A stretch of 64,000 nt of DNA from Macrotrachela quadricornifera (GCA_022393335.1 JAJEKB010021235.1:421519-485518), one strand, 5' to 3'; shown: positions 21,656 through 34,096, numbered from the stretch's first letter. Program-made: numbers and translations. The notes: a model not told the origin generated them from the letters alone.

Positions 21656-24293
21656 TATAATGCGTAATAATTAATGATTAATTAAAGAATAATGATATGT
21701 ATCGTCGATATGTTCATGTACATAAAATAAGTTATATTTTATTTATCTAAGATTATGTTATATTAATAAAAAAGTTATTGAATGTTTATAGTGAGTAAAT
21801 CATAGTAAATTATATTAAATATTTTAATTTTAGTTTATGCATTTCTGATTAAGAAGTATATTGATTTTTATTTTAAAAGATAGAAAATTTCAATCTCTAC
21901 CAAACCATTTTCTTTTTCTTTTCGACAACTAATTAAAGAGATTCATATCTATTTAATTATCCAACTGCGATTTTCTTTTTTTTCTGACATAAATTCGAGT
22001 AAATTTTTTATTTTCAAAGTTGATGTTCAAAATATAGTATTTAATATCAATAGATGAAGAATTTTGTAGACTATCTTTCCATGATCATTTCAAGATTTTC
22101 GACGCTGTTGTTCAGGAAAAAAAGCTTGAAACTAACATCTATCATTAAGCTACGATACATTTTTACAAAATCATATTGTTAAAAGTCAGATTTACTCTAT
22201 GAAAAATTTATCATTATTTCATTCTAAATAAAATGATACAATTGTTAAATTGAACAGTGAAAAAATTTAGATTATTTTGAATTTAAAAAAAAAAAAGAAA
22301 TAAAATCCAGATTTATCAAAAAAAAGGCTTTGTTTGTTATTTGTAAATATTTTTCTTCGAAACTATTTCTCTCGAACATTTCTTTTAAAATTTTGAAACA
22401 TAAAATCAATAATGCAAAATTCTACGGAAATTTTCTACAATTGTGATTGAATAATTGAGTAGATTTGAATCTTTTTAACTAAATGTCAACAAGAAAAATA
22501 TTCTTCGAAATCAAATGATTTTGTAGAGATTGATATTCTCTATGTTTTAAAATAAAAATATTTTTTCTAATCAGGAAATGAATGAAAAAAAGAAGGTAAA
22601 AACATTTAGTACAATATATTATGGTTTACTTGTTATATATTCAAACTAAAATTTAAGCCATTTATTTTTTTTTAAATAATAAGGTTTTAATAAAATCAAA
22701 CAAAAGCCGAGAATATTTTTACAATTATTATAATCTCAATAGAAAATTAGAGATAAAAAAATACTTGACTAAAAAAGAAATGACAAATCATTTTCCGAAC
22801 ATTTACATGTTTATAAAAATAAAATAAAGAAAATCTATGAAATGATTTTATTCAGTTATTAATTCTTACATTATAAGAAATAACACAGAATCCATGTATA
22901 AATTTTAAAAAATGTTCGTTTATTCAAGTGATAAATACTGTTAAATAGTTTATGTATCATTAAATTCGATGCCAATTAATTTAAAGTATAATACTGAAAA
23001 TAACTAATATATGATTTCTAAAAAAATTTTCGTTTAAATCTAAAAAATGCTCTAAAAATCTTTTATATTTCTTTTCTAAGATCAGATAATTCTTTTATTT
23101 TAATTGTATGTCCTACATGATTCTTTTTATAACAGGAATATAATTATATTACTAGATTATAAAACAAAAAATTATTTTCATCTTCTACTTACGAGAAAGT
23201 ATTGAAAATATATTAATTGCACAGCATGTTCTTAATAGAGCAAATATTTTTTCAACAGCATTATATTCTTTAAACAAAACTCATTACTGAATATATTGAT
23301 AAGTAATCATTTTCATAATCCATTGTCTTATCTATTTATTAATATTCGTATTACTGAGTTCTTTATCGATATACATTAAAATATAATATGTATCAAAAGT
23401 TCATTCAAAGGTCAACAATAAATATGATTAGGCTAAAGAAGAGGAAATATATAAAATGAGAAATATTTATACTATATTTAACTTAACATTTCCAATTTTT
23501 CGTATTGATTGAAAATCATTTAATGAAAATAAATTATACATTTGATTAATAGTTTCTTTAACATCGGCTGTATTATTATAACTTGACAAATAGAAATGTT
23601 GACTCCTTAATTTGATAATTTTATCTTTTTTCTTTCTCTCCTGTGACCTTTTTCCTTTTTTTTTACAATGGTCATAGACAGTAGTTGAGTGTGTTAAATA
23701 AATGCTAATATTAGTCAGTCTCTATATGCTGATAGATGGTAGTCATAAAAAATTTTACTGAAAAAGAAAATCTCGAAATAATATGAATAGAATTTTACGA
23801 TAAATTTTTACATATATAAATAACTGATTTTATAAAGAAAGAAATAATTTATCATAAGTTTAAATAATAACTTATTTTGAGAGAATTATTTAATTTATTC
23901 GTAATTTAATTCTTTACAACTTCAGTTCGTTTCAGTTGTTATTTTTACTTTGATCTTTTCTCAATTTAATCTATTTCGATCAATTTTATTCTGTTTTTAA
24001 TCTTATCAATTAATGCAGCTCATATTTGAATGTATCCAATCGTTACAGACTTGCATCTTTTTTTCCGAACGTTATAATGTGAAACATATGATAGCTTAAC
24101 GCTCTAAAGTAATATGAATCATTGGTAGATTTATACTTATATTCGAATCTGTTATTGTTTGAATTACATGTTTTACTTACATATTCCAATTAGTTTTTAT
24201 GCTTACCTATATGAAGTTTCACTTTATAAAAAGACGTAGATGTAATTTCATTACTTTTCATTAAATGAAATCCGTACTAAACAATACTTGTAT
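21656..24293. other. 2.6 kb of AT-rich DNA without recognisable genes
   Basis: Long A/T runs, no open frame with protein-like content longer than about 30 codons. A possible tiny minus-strand exon lies at about 23190-23260: a short hydrophobic Met-started peptide MLLKKIFALLRTCC followed by a good donor (gtaagt). No second exon could be linked to it. The region just upstream of 21655 presumably contains the promoter of the F-box/LRR-like gene, but no specific site stands out. Confidence 0.35.
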
Positions 24294-24639
24294 ATTTATG
24301 AGGACGGCATTTTGTAACTTTTTCTCAGGTCAAACTTTCGAAAAATTCACTTTAATTTTTGATCATTGAAATATTATAAGTAGTGTTCTATATTGTTTTG
24401 AATCAAAAAGTTTCCATATCTTCTATATTATTTCTTTAAATCTTGATAAATACACTATATCTGTGATTAGTACGACAAATTCTATCAACTCCAACACAAA
24501 ATCTTCAAATTGAAAACCAAATTTTTTTTCGATTCTTAAAGAGAGGAAAAAGAGATACCATGAAGTACGAAAAAACTTGAGGTTGGATCCTCAAAGGTTT
24601 TGACTTGAGAAAATCTCTCACAAGAGTGTCCTCATAAAT
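24294..24639. mobile_element. ~346-bp inverted-terminus element
   Basis: The left end atttatgaggac (24294) mirrors gtcctcataaat at 24639, and the similarity continues inward for about 40 bp with mismatches (tttctcaggtcaaac against gttttgacttgagaaa). The interior is A/T-rich and non-coding. No clear target duplication. Confidence 0.5.
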
Positions 24640-25349
24640 GTACAATCGCTATTCAGTTCTGATTATATTATTGAAAAAATTGTGAGATTGTCATCCTTTG
24701 GTTTTGAAAGCAACTCCATTTTCATGAAATTCGGTTCGTTTAATAGCTGTAACAAAGACTCATGTCACTTATAAAATTTTTTTAAATTAGTTTGGAATAC
24801 GAAACAGAAAAAAAAATATAATCATACTAGCGAAAGTGTATGCGTTGTTCGAGAAAGTTCAATCCTAAGATATGCAAGTAACACTCCCTTGTGCTCGAGA
24901 ACATCTCAGAAAACCTAATCAGTGAAAAGGAGACACGCATAAAATCCTGTTCTTTGTCCTAACTTTGGTTCTGGCTCTTGGACATATTTTAAGTTTCGGA
25001 TATAACATAACCTAAACTTAAACATATCTCACGTGATACATGCGTATATATATGTAACGAAAGCTAAAATGATGAAAATACGAGACAAATTGAATGAATA
25101 TGAAATGATAGTGTTGACGAAAACGTGAAGATAAACTGGACGGTATAAAGGAAAGGATAACTTCGAGATGTTTAAAAACGAAAAATATATGGTAGTACAA
25201 AACTAAAGATCTCGATAAGGTCGTAAGATATCAGAAGATAAATTGGTATAAAGTCTATATACGAGTTAATCACATACATTAAATGTTTTTCACGAGTTTA
25301 TGATTAAATTAGAGTGGATCCTAAGGTTAATTTAAAATTAAATCTAAGG
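24640..25349. other. Intergenic, nothing supported
   Basis: AT-rich sequence without a gene-like frame or clear repeat. Confidence 0.3.
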
Positions 25350-25870
25350 TTATCACTTAAAACTTAATATTAAAACTGAGTCATACACTTATCGCTTAAT
25401 ATTGAAATTGAGTCATACACTTAACACTTGATATTAAAATTAAGTGTTTTTTACTTAGGACTTAAATAATTAATATTAAGCTAATAAGTAATTGACCAGA
25501 AACAAATTTTATTTTATTTTGATTTTTCATAAGAATAATAGCTATAACTAGTGGTGAACCATTTACATTAATGTTTAATAATAAATGAAGTGAGATTGCT
25601 TGTAAGCTCATTATTTCGAAGAAGTTGTTCCTTAGAACAAATAACACTAATTTGCGAAGTTGACGGCAATAAACTCTGGTTCGAAAATTAAAACCGACAA
25701 TCGGTTTTTGAAATTTACGTAATATCCATCAGGTGTCAGGAGGTTAGTAGGACTTCAGACCTATGCCTTTAAACTCACAATCACTATTTTTTTCCAAAAT
25801 ATATGTGTTTTTTCGAAAAACTTAACATTAATATTAGAAATTTAATATTAAGTATTAAGTGCATGTTTTG
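25350..25870. repeat. Short tandem block and inverted partner
   Basis: At 25355-25450 a unit of about 32 bp of the form cacttaaNacttaatatt followed by aaaattgagtcataca is repeated about three times. A mirrored single copy (aatttaatattaagtattaagtg) occurs at about 25838-25862. Together they suggest a small foldback element whose left end was expanded in tandem. The sequence between includes a minus-strand frame without recognisable homology. Confidence 0.4.
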
Positions 25871-26880
25871 TAATACAATGTGAAACTGTCAAGGGAGTCA
25901 ATATTTATGGAGTTCGGATTAGCATAAATAAAGTAATAATAATAAAAAGAAGCGTCATAATTCTTAATTTTCGAAATTTCTCATATAATAAAGACTGATT
26001 TTTCCTGCACACTTTTAAACGCTACGAAACGAATAGTACTGATGCGTTTTCACGCACTCATATTCATGCATTTTCTTATCAAGAGCGTGAGAATGCAATA
26101 AAATGTTATGCATGAATGGCAATAAAAAGTTTGATGCTTAAAACACCGATTATCTCCATAATTCGTCGCATTTTCAGTGATTTTTTTTATGACAAAGCAT
26201 GGAAACAGATTGTATAAGAGAAAAATGATATTGTAATATATATATAATGCATATTCACACGTTAATTATTTGTTTCTTCAGGCACGCTGTTATAAATCTT
26301 TCAGAAAAACTTATAATCTGTAGACTACTCAGCTATTAACATGCATGTAATATGAATTGAGCATTTATATGCTTCTTAAATGAAGATTCGAAATGTTTTC
26401 GCGACGACGAACAGTAATTGTGGAAATTTTACCTATATTCTCCTGCAAAGTTGATTTATATCAGCATTTACATGAATAATTTTTTTGTACACTCGTGTAG
26501 GCGTCAGAAAATTTACTTTTCTCAAAAGCTTATTTGCGTTTCTACAAACTTTTGTCTGCTTGGATTGTATTCGAGAAGCTGTCACTCTTACTCATACTCA
26601 AGAAAAGCCATACTTATCCAGCTGCCCAGATGAAAGAATACGCCATCGTAAACGACCTTAAACAATAAAAAACGACGAAAAACGGTCACCTTGAGGCCAT
26701 CGTTTTTGATGAATCGTACAACGGTTTGAAAACGACGAAAAACTACAATCGTTTCCTTTAGTCGTTTCTCTCTCATCTGAAACGATAGCCGTAAGGGCTA
26801 CCGTTTTTCATCGTTATCAAGCCTTATTCCGCCCACAGCTTAGAATCTATTGCTTTTTGTCAAATAAAATGTGCTTTTAG
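25871..26880. other. Intergenic repeats: GCATGC-like and AACGACG-like motifs
   Basis: At 26050-26130 a patch resembles the GCATGC-rich element of 12.9-13.8 kb. At 26645-26815 the motif aaacgacgaaaaacgg and variants recur several times, forming a degenerate, CpG-containing repeat. No coding sequence. Confidence 0.35.
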
Positions 26881-26899
26881 TCTCTCTATATATATGAAA

Positions 26900-27083
26900 G
26901 GTAATTTATTTTAAATGTATTGATTATTTTAAATATAATGGTTTGTTTTTTATTTAGATTGGTTTAACACCAATACAATTGGTAAGTTATTATAGATAAA
27001 ATGATTATCTTTTTATTTAGGTTGATCTAGTACCAATATGTATGGTAAATTATTTTAAATAAAATAATTATGTTTTTACTTAG
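26900..27083 (+). other. Tandem micro-exon-like units
   Basis: Two 24-nt blocks, ATTGGTTTAACACCAATACA+ATTG (IGLTPIQL) and GTTGATCTAGTACCAATATG+TATG (VDLVPICM), are each preceded by tttttatttag and followed by gtaagt or gtaaat. A third acceptor (tttttacttag) follows. The repeat step is about 62-65 bp. This looks like duplicated exon-plus-intron units of a spliced gene, but I could not link them to upstream or downstream exons with certainty. Confidence 0.4.
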
Positions 27084-27440
27084 AATCGTGGTGTTATCGC
27101 CAAAATTGACGATTAGTCGCTGATGTTTGCCTGATTTTTTATATGGGCACCACAGTATAGAATCGTAAATACGATAGTATACTGTGATCGTACATCGTCG
27201 GATTTTGTCGTATACAATCATATATGAGTATCGTAATGCTCGTCCTGAATACTTATGTCAGAGACGACGAAATAAAAGCTACTACTACCTGGTGTAAAAC
27301 GTCTAAAAAAACAGCGCGTTTTAGACATGAAACAGCTGAAAAACGGCATCCGTTCATGGCCGTTTCCTGCATGGATATAGTCGTTTCATGCCTCATACGG
27401 CATCGGATACGGCGCTCGGAATCATCGACATGGATGTGAT
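27084..27440. other. Imperfectly palindromic CpG-containing stretch
   Basis: The segment is richer in CG dinucleotides than its surroundings, with scattered self-complementary pieces (gtatagaatcgtaaatacgat; cgtcggattttgtcg; gttttagacatgaaacagctg). It sits between the micro-exon-like units and a coding-like fragment and may be an insertion. No gene. Confidence 0.3.
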
Positions 27441-27446
27441 CAAAAC

Positions 27447-27534
27447 CAGTAAAAAGAAAAGAATTAGACGACGAAGTTGTTTGTATTCATCATTTTAAAG
27501 ATGAATCTATTGATAAATTATTACAAAAAGAATT
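27447..27534 (+). other. Exon-like fragment ending in a splice donor
   Basis: A short plus-strand frame reads KRKELDDEVVCIHHFKDESI then DKLLQKEF and ends at a good donor (gtatgt). The composition is clearly protein-like. It may have been spliced to the micro-exon-like units at 26.9-27.1 kb before the intervening insertion arrived. Family not recognised. Confidence 0.35.
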
Positions 27535-27639
27535 TGTATGTTGAATGTATTCAAAAAAAATCAATGTTTTGATTTAATTGATATAACTATAAAATCAATT
27601 GGAATCCTACATTTTTATTTTTTATACGTAGATCAATAT

Positions 27640-28560
27640 TAACATCGAAATAAAAATTTTTTGATAAATTTATCAGAGTTTTTATTAGAAATTGCGTCAT
27701 ATAAAATATTCATTAATTCAGTATTATATTGGATACTAATATTGCCATCATTATTAAGTAAAGACTTCATTAATAAAATACTGTTCATAATATTGTTTTC
27801 ATATACGTAATAGTGTCCATGAATTAAGATCATTTATATATATATATATAATGTCTTTCTATAATGAATTGTTTAACACAAATAACATTATCGCTTTTTT
27901 ATTATACTTGATACATTAATGATGCGCTTTAGCATCACATGTATCGATCGAACATAGTTTACATAAGATTAGTTTTCTTATAATTAACAGTTGGTTACTT
28001 GTAAATATAAATTTTTTCTTCAGTATTTGTCTCTTATTTCTTTTATTTTTTTAACTTTAGTTATTTAAATAGATTTAGTATTATATATTATCTAATAGAC
28101 TTTTCGTTCTGAATAAACAAATTTGATTTTTTTCTACACAGTCATCCTTTATTTTCTTCTAAGTAAGAATTATATTTCTTTTTAGAACAACTAGACAATT
28201 GTTATTAATGATGCATCAACATCTTTAATTTATGTTTTTCTTTTAAAAAAGTTCAAAAATTAAAAAAATTTTTTTTCAATATATTTCTTAATTATCTGGA
28301 TTATGGTTGACATTCAGGTTCTCTTCATCTTCATCCTGTTCTACATGTCACCATTTTTTTATGCACTGCCTCGAAGTTACGATGAAAAAATTGTAACTGC
28401 GCGTAGTTACGGTAAAAAATTACAGCTATGCGTAACTGCGCCGTATTCTGATCGCAGGCGAGAATACGAGTCATCTTCGTCAGATCCTTGAATTTCAGTT
28501 TGTTGATAACCGTGTACTTCTACTAATAAAGAAATTTTTTTAATTGATTAAAATATTTAA
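27640..28560. other. Intergenic; short unexplained frames
   Basis: A 64-codon minus-strand frame (27639-27833, ending KKFLFRC) and a 62-codon plus-strand frame (28303-28491, hydrophobic start) exist but neither resembles a known family. The second overlaps a duplicated 30-bp unit (agttacgatgaaaaaattgt and a variant), which argues against coding. Confidence 0.3.
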
Positions 28561-28565
28561 TATTA

Positions 28566-28695
28566 ACTTACGTGGAAGAACACTTACACGATGATCTAAT
28601 TCAATTATTTGATATGAATTTAAACCTTCTACATATTTGTATCTTATCCTATTGCTTCTTGTACATCCATCGTATAGTCATTATCTATATATGAA
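28566..28695 (-). other. Exon-like fragment, minus strand
   Basis: The minus strand reads YDGCTRSNRIRYKYVEGLNS then YQIIELDHRVSVLP and ends at a donor (gtaagt). About 60 bp upstream an ATG-started hydrophobic peptide (MDNYIKKIVVSAIMGLISAI) at about 28738-28812 could be its signal or membrane exon, but the phases and an in-frame stop do not allow a clean join. Probably a decayed small secreted or membrane protein gene. Confidence 0.3.
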
Positions 28696-28845
28696 GCATG
28701 TAAAATTCTTTGATTTTTTTAGATTAACTTACCAATAATTTTTAATTACCATTGTAGCCCCAGTATCGCACTAATTAATCCCATTATCGCTGAGACTACG
28801 ATCTTTTTAATATAATTATCCATAATCAATTAGCGAATGCATAGA

Positions 28846-29098
28846 TCCACGAGAAACTTAATTTATCCTGTTTTACTTTACTATATAAAATGTCCTTCAA
28901 TGCTTTTAGTGTTTTTAGTCTCTTTAGTCCTTTTAGTCTCCTCTAGATCTGTTCAAATTGCAGAGACCTAAAAGGGCTAAAGAGACTAAACAAACTCAAG
29001 AGATTTTAAAGGACTATAGAAGTTAGAAGGACCTAAAGTGACCAAAGGGATTACTTATGGGGCTAAAAGTAAAACAGAATAATTTTTTTCATGGACTC
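28846..29098. repeat. Inverted repeat rich in agtctcttt units
   Basis: The outer arms pair: 'gatccacgagaaacttaat' and 'ctgttttactt' on the left with 'aagtaaaacag' and 'atggactcc' on the right. Inside, tttagtctctttagtcctt on the left is mirrored by aagggctaaagagactaaa on the right. About 250 bp, non-coding, MITE-like. Confidence 0.5.
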
Positions 29099-29099
29099 C

Positions 29100-29739
29100 T
29101 AATAAATTAAAATATTCACCTATGGTATAAAAATCAATAAATATATGATAATATTTAAATCACTAAAGTCATTATAATACGTACATCAATAAAATCTATT
29201 ATGATATATGATAGTACAACAACAAAACGAAATAATTCAACTTAAAATATACAATGTACATTTTCAAATGATTAAATAATACTTATACACATAATAATAA
29301 ATAATAAACATTAGATCGCAATATGGAATAATACGAAATAAATAAAAATCTAAGAAAATGTTCATATATACATACATAATATAGAATAATGATTAGGTAA
29401 TTCGATTGGATAGGACAGCAATGTTAGGGTCCCCAATTTTTCAAAAAAAGAAAAGTTCATTTTCGTGAAAAAAATGCAAATTTGGATAAATAGATGAAGA
29501 CATATACTAGATTTAATCTTTCGGAAACAATATAATTTTTCATTTACCGCTGTGGTGTAGTTCTGCGTAAATCGTTAATGATTACTGCCATCTATTGATT
29601 AAAAATTAAAGGCTTCAACTATTAATATATATATAACAAAGGATAATAAGAAAAAGTAAATATAATACATAAATAAGTGTATTATGTTTATTAAATGATT
29701 GTTTTATTCAATGATAAATATTTAGTCTGAACAATTGTC
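29100..29739. other. AT-rich sequence, nothing supported
   Basis: No gene or clear repeat. It is the region where the 3' part of the F-box/LRR pseudogene would be expected; no further exon was recognised. Confidence 0.3.
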
Positions 29740-30117
29740 ATCGATGTGAAGCTAGCACGACGGAGCTAGCACCACGAAAACAAGAATTTTATAAAAATGA
29801 ATTCCCGTCCATGAAAGTAACACCATTCGATACAGAATTCAATTTTGCATCGAATTATGATATTTTTATTCACGGGAAAATGTTTGGTAAAATTTTCACC
29901 TGGATGTTTTTTTTCTCATGGACATGTATATATGTGCATATATGATGTTGAAGAGAGAATTTCTCTCTTCACATCGAATTCCCGTCCATGAAAATAATAC
30001 CATTCGACGCAGAATTAGAGTCTGCGTCGAATGGTGTGACTTTCATGGACGGAAATTCATTTTTATAAAATTCTTGTTTTCGTGGTGCTAGCTCCGTCGT
30101 GCTAGCTTCACATCGAT
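29740..30117. mobile_element. 378-bp young MITE with ~80-bp near-perfect inverted ends
   Basis: The left end atcgatgtgaagctagcacg (29740) and the right end (30117) are complementary for about 80 bp with one visible mismatch: both arms contain gacggagctagcaccacgaa and the stretch ending gtccatgaaagt. A second, more diverged inverted pair lies inside (ccattcgatacagaattc against gcgtcgaatgg). No protein. The high arm identity implies recent activity or gene conversion. It lies next to the F-box/LRR pseudogene, directly after the reading DGNNLTENI. Confidence 0.8.
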
Positions 30118-30123
30118 ATAATA

Positions 30124-31515
30124 TTTTCAGTTAAATTATTACCATCAATTATTGGTCCATCCGAAGTCGAAAAATTTAAATTAAGTTATTCTAAATTTGA
30201 CATTCGTTGTAAAATTGGTATGAGAACTTCTGTGTAGCAATATAACTCTGATTTTTGAGTAAAAGAAAATGATTTTAAATTAATCAATTTCTAGAAACAT
30301 GCAAAAAAAAATTAATGAGTGTTTGTAAGTCCTATTTCTTTATTCAAGAAAGAAATATTAATAAGAAACTTACTCGATTATTTTTTGTTAAACATAGTCT
30401 ATAAATAAAAGAACAAATTGTTACATAAAGCGTACGAATTTGATTGAAATGACAATCCAGTAACATAATTAAATCATCAATTGAATTTATAGTTACATTT
30501 AATTTTGATAAATTATAGTGATATATACTTTCAGATAGGTTATTAAAGGTTCACTGTTATTTATCAGATGTAGATTTAAACTGTAAATGTTCTAAATTTT
30601 CAAATGTTTTAAATATTTTAACAAAAATCGATATTGATGTAAATGTATGCAGAGTTATAACTGGTGTTGCTACTTCAAAATGCTCTTTAACAATGATTGA
30701 AATTAATTGAATTTGACTTTGATAGTGACGAATAAAATGACTTCCACCTAAATAAACATTTTAAATTTTTATTAAATTATTTTTTCATATTTATTCGATT
30801 TTTTAACTTAAAAATATTTTATTATTTTTTTTCTCATATCAATAACTCAGTTTAAAATAATTTTAATCTAATTTCACTAATACATTATAATATATATGAA
30901 TGGCACTATATTTTTCATCTTAAACTTAACTATTACAATAATTAAAGAATTATAATTTGATATGTTAAAAACAATAATTATACATATATATATATATATA
31001 TATAAATCTTCAGTTGATGCTTCACTTCTTCTTTTTTAATTATCATCAAATTGAGATTTTTCTTTTGATTTAATACAAAAAGAAAACTTTTTTATCATAG
31101 AAGTATCCGTGTAATAATCAAATTCTGATTATGTTAAATGTATGTGTTTAGATAAATTATATTATCCTAAAAATAATCATTGAAGTAATAGATGAAAATC
31201 TCTTACTAGAAAACAGATAATCAATTGTTGATGGTACAAGATCGTATAAACCAAGTGAACGTAAACTAGGATAATTTGTCAAACAAAGAATACGTTCCAA
31301 AAATGATGATTCAACAATGAGCTGTTCAATTCTACTATTAATACTTGGTAAAATATCAAGACAAAATCGATTAAAAACTGTCTCAGTAAGTTGACATGAT
31401 AACCATCAAGAGACTTTATTAATGTTAAATTTCTTGTAAACCTTGAATCTTTGAGAATTGTATCAAGTCTTTTGTTAACACTTTTAAAAGAATAAAATAT
31501 ATCAGCATTGCTCAA
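30124..31515 (-). pseudogene. F-box/LRR-like pseudogene
   Basis: Three minus-strand blocks match the same bdelloid family as the 11.7-21.7 kb gene. Block 1 (about 31210-31515): ADIFYSFKSVNKRLDTILKD, then after a frameshift FNRFCLDILPSINSRIEQLI and YPSLRSLGLYDLVPSTIDYL, ending at a donor. Block 2 (about 30400-30755): after a clean acceptor, GGSHFIRHYQSQIQLISIIV, then a stop, then a shifted frame with LSKLNVTINSIDDLIMLLDC. Block 3 (30124-30290): VLIPILQRMSNLE, a stop, LNLNFSTSDGPIIDGNN. At least two stops and two frameshifts show it is inactive. The F-box start is missing because a 0.9-kb repeat begins at 31516, and the 3' side abuts a young MITE. Confidence 0.7.
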
Positions 31516-32426
31516 ACAAGTAACGCTCGTCTAAAGACTCGCTCTTCTCTTTCTCGTAGAAATTGTGTTTCTAAACTATCATCAAGCTATTCACTTATAA
31601 AATTAAAAAACCCGAAGTAAGATGTAAGTTCCTCAATCTCACCTGCCTTTGACCAAACTTCATAAAAACAAATGTTTTTTATTAAAAATTTGTCGTTTAA
31701 TGAAGAACTTGAGCCTGAAAAATTTTTAGAAAACTGATTTCAGTTTTGGATTCCTCGACATCGTTACCCTTCGGTCAACCCCTATAAAAAAAAACTGTTT
31801 TTGCAAAAAAAGTGATCCTTTGTGTAAAAAAATGATCCTCAAAAAAATTTTAAAAAACTAACATCAAATTCGGATTCCTGGACCCCGATTACCCTTTGGT
31901 TAAGTTTTATAGAAAATATTAGTAAAATGTTTTTTTGACCTTCTGCAGACATACAATCAAGCAGACAATTTATGTTTGCAAGACTTCTCTACGAGAAAGA
32001 GAATAATAATCAGCAATGGTGTTCATCATCCACCACGATGAAATCATCATTTCGTGAAAAAACATCTATTTTCGATGAAAGATACCAAACCTCACCAATT
32101 CCTAACATCAATTGGTCAATGCTGATACCATAACAATCAGCAATGGTGTTCATCACCCACCACGATGAAATCATCATCTCATGAAAAAACACCTATTTTC
32201 GATGAAAGATACCAAACCTCACCAATTCTTAACATCAATTGATCAATGCTGATATCACATGATCACCGAACAGGCTTCAGATTCGAAGTCCCCGCATTGA
32301 AAAACCTCTAGAAATGCTTTTTTCGAAAAATCGACTTTCAATATTTTTTTGACCCTGCGGACACACAAGCAAGCAAGCAAACAAACAATTTATGTTCCTA
32401 AGACTCTTCTCTACGAGAAAGAGAAT
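31516..32426. mobile_element. ~0.9-kb repeat element, copy 1
   Basis: It starts acaagtaacgctcgt and ends cttctctacgagaaagagaat. A second copy in the same orientation lies at 54741-55671. Near both ends are versions of the hairpin-forming tctttctcgtaga. Inside is a tandem duplication of about 127 bp beginning cagcaatggtgttcatca (32011 and 32138), and two (caag/caat)n-type microsatellite runs each followed by acaatttatgttt. No open frame. The class is unknown. It truncates the F-box/LRR pseudogene. Confidence 0.65.
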
Positions 32427-32789
32427 ATGTAAAAATCATTAAAATAATTTCACTAGGTAATTGTACAAACAATGTCATGTTTACTTTTTAAATGTTTTTC
32501 CTTTTCTTTTGTATATACATATATATATATATATAGATGGGTGTGTCCACCAGAAATGTCCAGGTTCATACATCGACCTTCTCTAAACTTGACGAAATTT
32601 TCACAGCTTATAGAGCTTTTCTTTCTGATCATTTTGGTGTAAGATAGTTTATATTTTTGACCCCATCTTCCCTGAAAAAAGTTCAAAAAAACCTTTTCAT
32701 GTTTTAGTCATTTTTTGAAAAAAATGTCGGTTCCCTTTCAAAAAATTTGATATTGCTCCATGAAAACTCATTCAATCTATACTTTTACT
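32427..32789. other. AT-rich stretch with (TA)n run
   Basis: A (TA)n run at about 32513-32536 is followed by gatgggtgtgtccaccagaa. No gene. It may be part of the same Helitron-like element whose 3' portion follows, but the 5' TC end was not found. Confidence 0.3.
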
Positions 32790-33087
32790 GAGCATTTGTT
32801 GCCATTATTAGAATATTCACCTCTCAATGTCACTTTTTTTGCACTATTTGATGGTATAAAGTATGGCAATACGCACGAGTTAAGAAAAAGACAGATACAC
32901 CCTCGCACTATTTCCTAAATTATCCGATTTAAATATAAATATAAATATAAGTGTGTGCACGGCGGGACATGTAGTAATAATAGATGAGAAAGTCTTAAGC
33001 AGGCCTTCTATACATTTTCTGTCGTTTTCTGCCATGGTACGTTTCCAGTATGGAGATTTCCCGAGCAACGCCGGGTACTACCGCTAG
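32790..33087 (+). mobile_element. Helitron 3' portion (non-autonomous)
   Basis: It matches the right half of the element at 57028-57526 (shared phrases: gccattattagaatattcac, acggcgggacatgtagtaat, cttctatacattttctgtcg and variants). It ends with a small hairpin (cccg agcaacgc cggg) about 10 bp before a terminal CTAG at 33084-33087, followed by T. That is the standard Helitron 3' structure. The 5' end is missing. Confidence 0.65.
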
Positions 33088-34096
33088 TTATATATATAGA
33101 GCACTCCAAAAATTTTATTTCATCAATTCTCTGAAATGATTTAATTTGAGTGTAACTATTTTATCATAATATCTAGTCATATTTAGGATTATGTACAAAA
33201 TTTTAACCAAATTTAGTTTATTTGTTTTTTTTTTATGATGGCTAAATGAAGCTCGTCCAGCTGTATAAGAAAAAATGTATTTCATATTTTCAAATCAAAT
33301 TATAAAAATAATTTTTAACAAATATCTAAATTACCTTTTTTTTATATAAGATCTTCTAAAGAGATGTGTAAGAGACAGCTCACAGTCGATTATCGGCAAC
33401 CCTAATGATCACGCTTCCCAATTGCTCTATTTTGTATACGATACGTGTATACTTTAGTGTAATGCTTCATTTTTTGTTTAAAATATTTTCCAGAGGCACT
33501 CAAATAACCTTTGAAAAATTCGGTTGATGAATCATATGTCAACTCTCAATTGTTTTCATAGTCATAAAAAAATAAGATTAATAAATTTAAAACATTTGAA
33601 TCGATATTTCACATGCTACATTATAGCTTCATCTCATAGATGGTTAGACGATTTCTCAGTACGGAGGAATTTGATTGGCTAGAGATTCTGTAAAAAAAAA
33701 ATTCTGACTGATTGAGATCCCAGAAAGAAAAAGTCTAGTTGGCTAAGAATTAAATATGAATAACATCTGTTTGGCTGAATTATCAGCATGGAAAAACTTC
33801 CTTTGAAATAGCTGCTTTAAATCCTTCAAAATATGTGTGCACGTGACTTCACAAGTACAAGCAAACAAATACACAAACTCATTTTATTTTATTTCGTATG
33901 AACTTTCTTTCGGTCGAGAGAATTGTAGTAGCTGTATTAGAACATTGTTTGAGATTTTTATTCATATTAATAAAAGATAAAAGCTGAATTACACTCCAAT
34001 TATGAGAGAATTTGTTTAGATGAACTATTTTCTTGACAAATCAAAGAATCTTATGAATAATCAATACAAAAAGGCAAAGTTTTTATATAGTATAAG
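33088..34096. other. Intergenic, no gene seen
   Basis: About 1 kb of AT-rich sequence between the Helitron end and the GPI-anchored protein gene, which is on the minus strand and ends here. No repeat or coding structure recognised. Confidence 0.35.
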
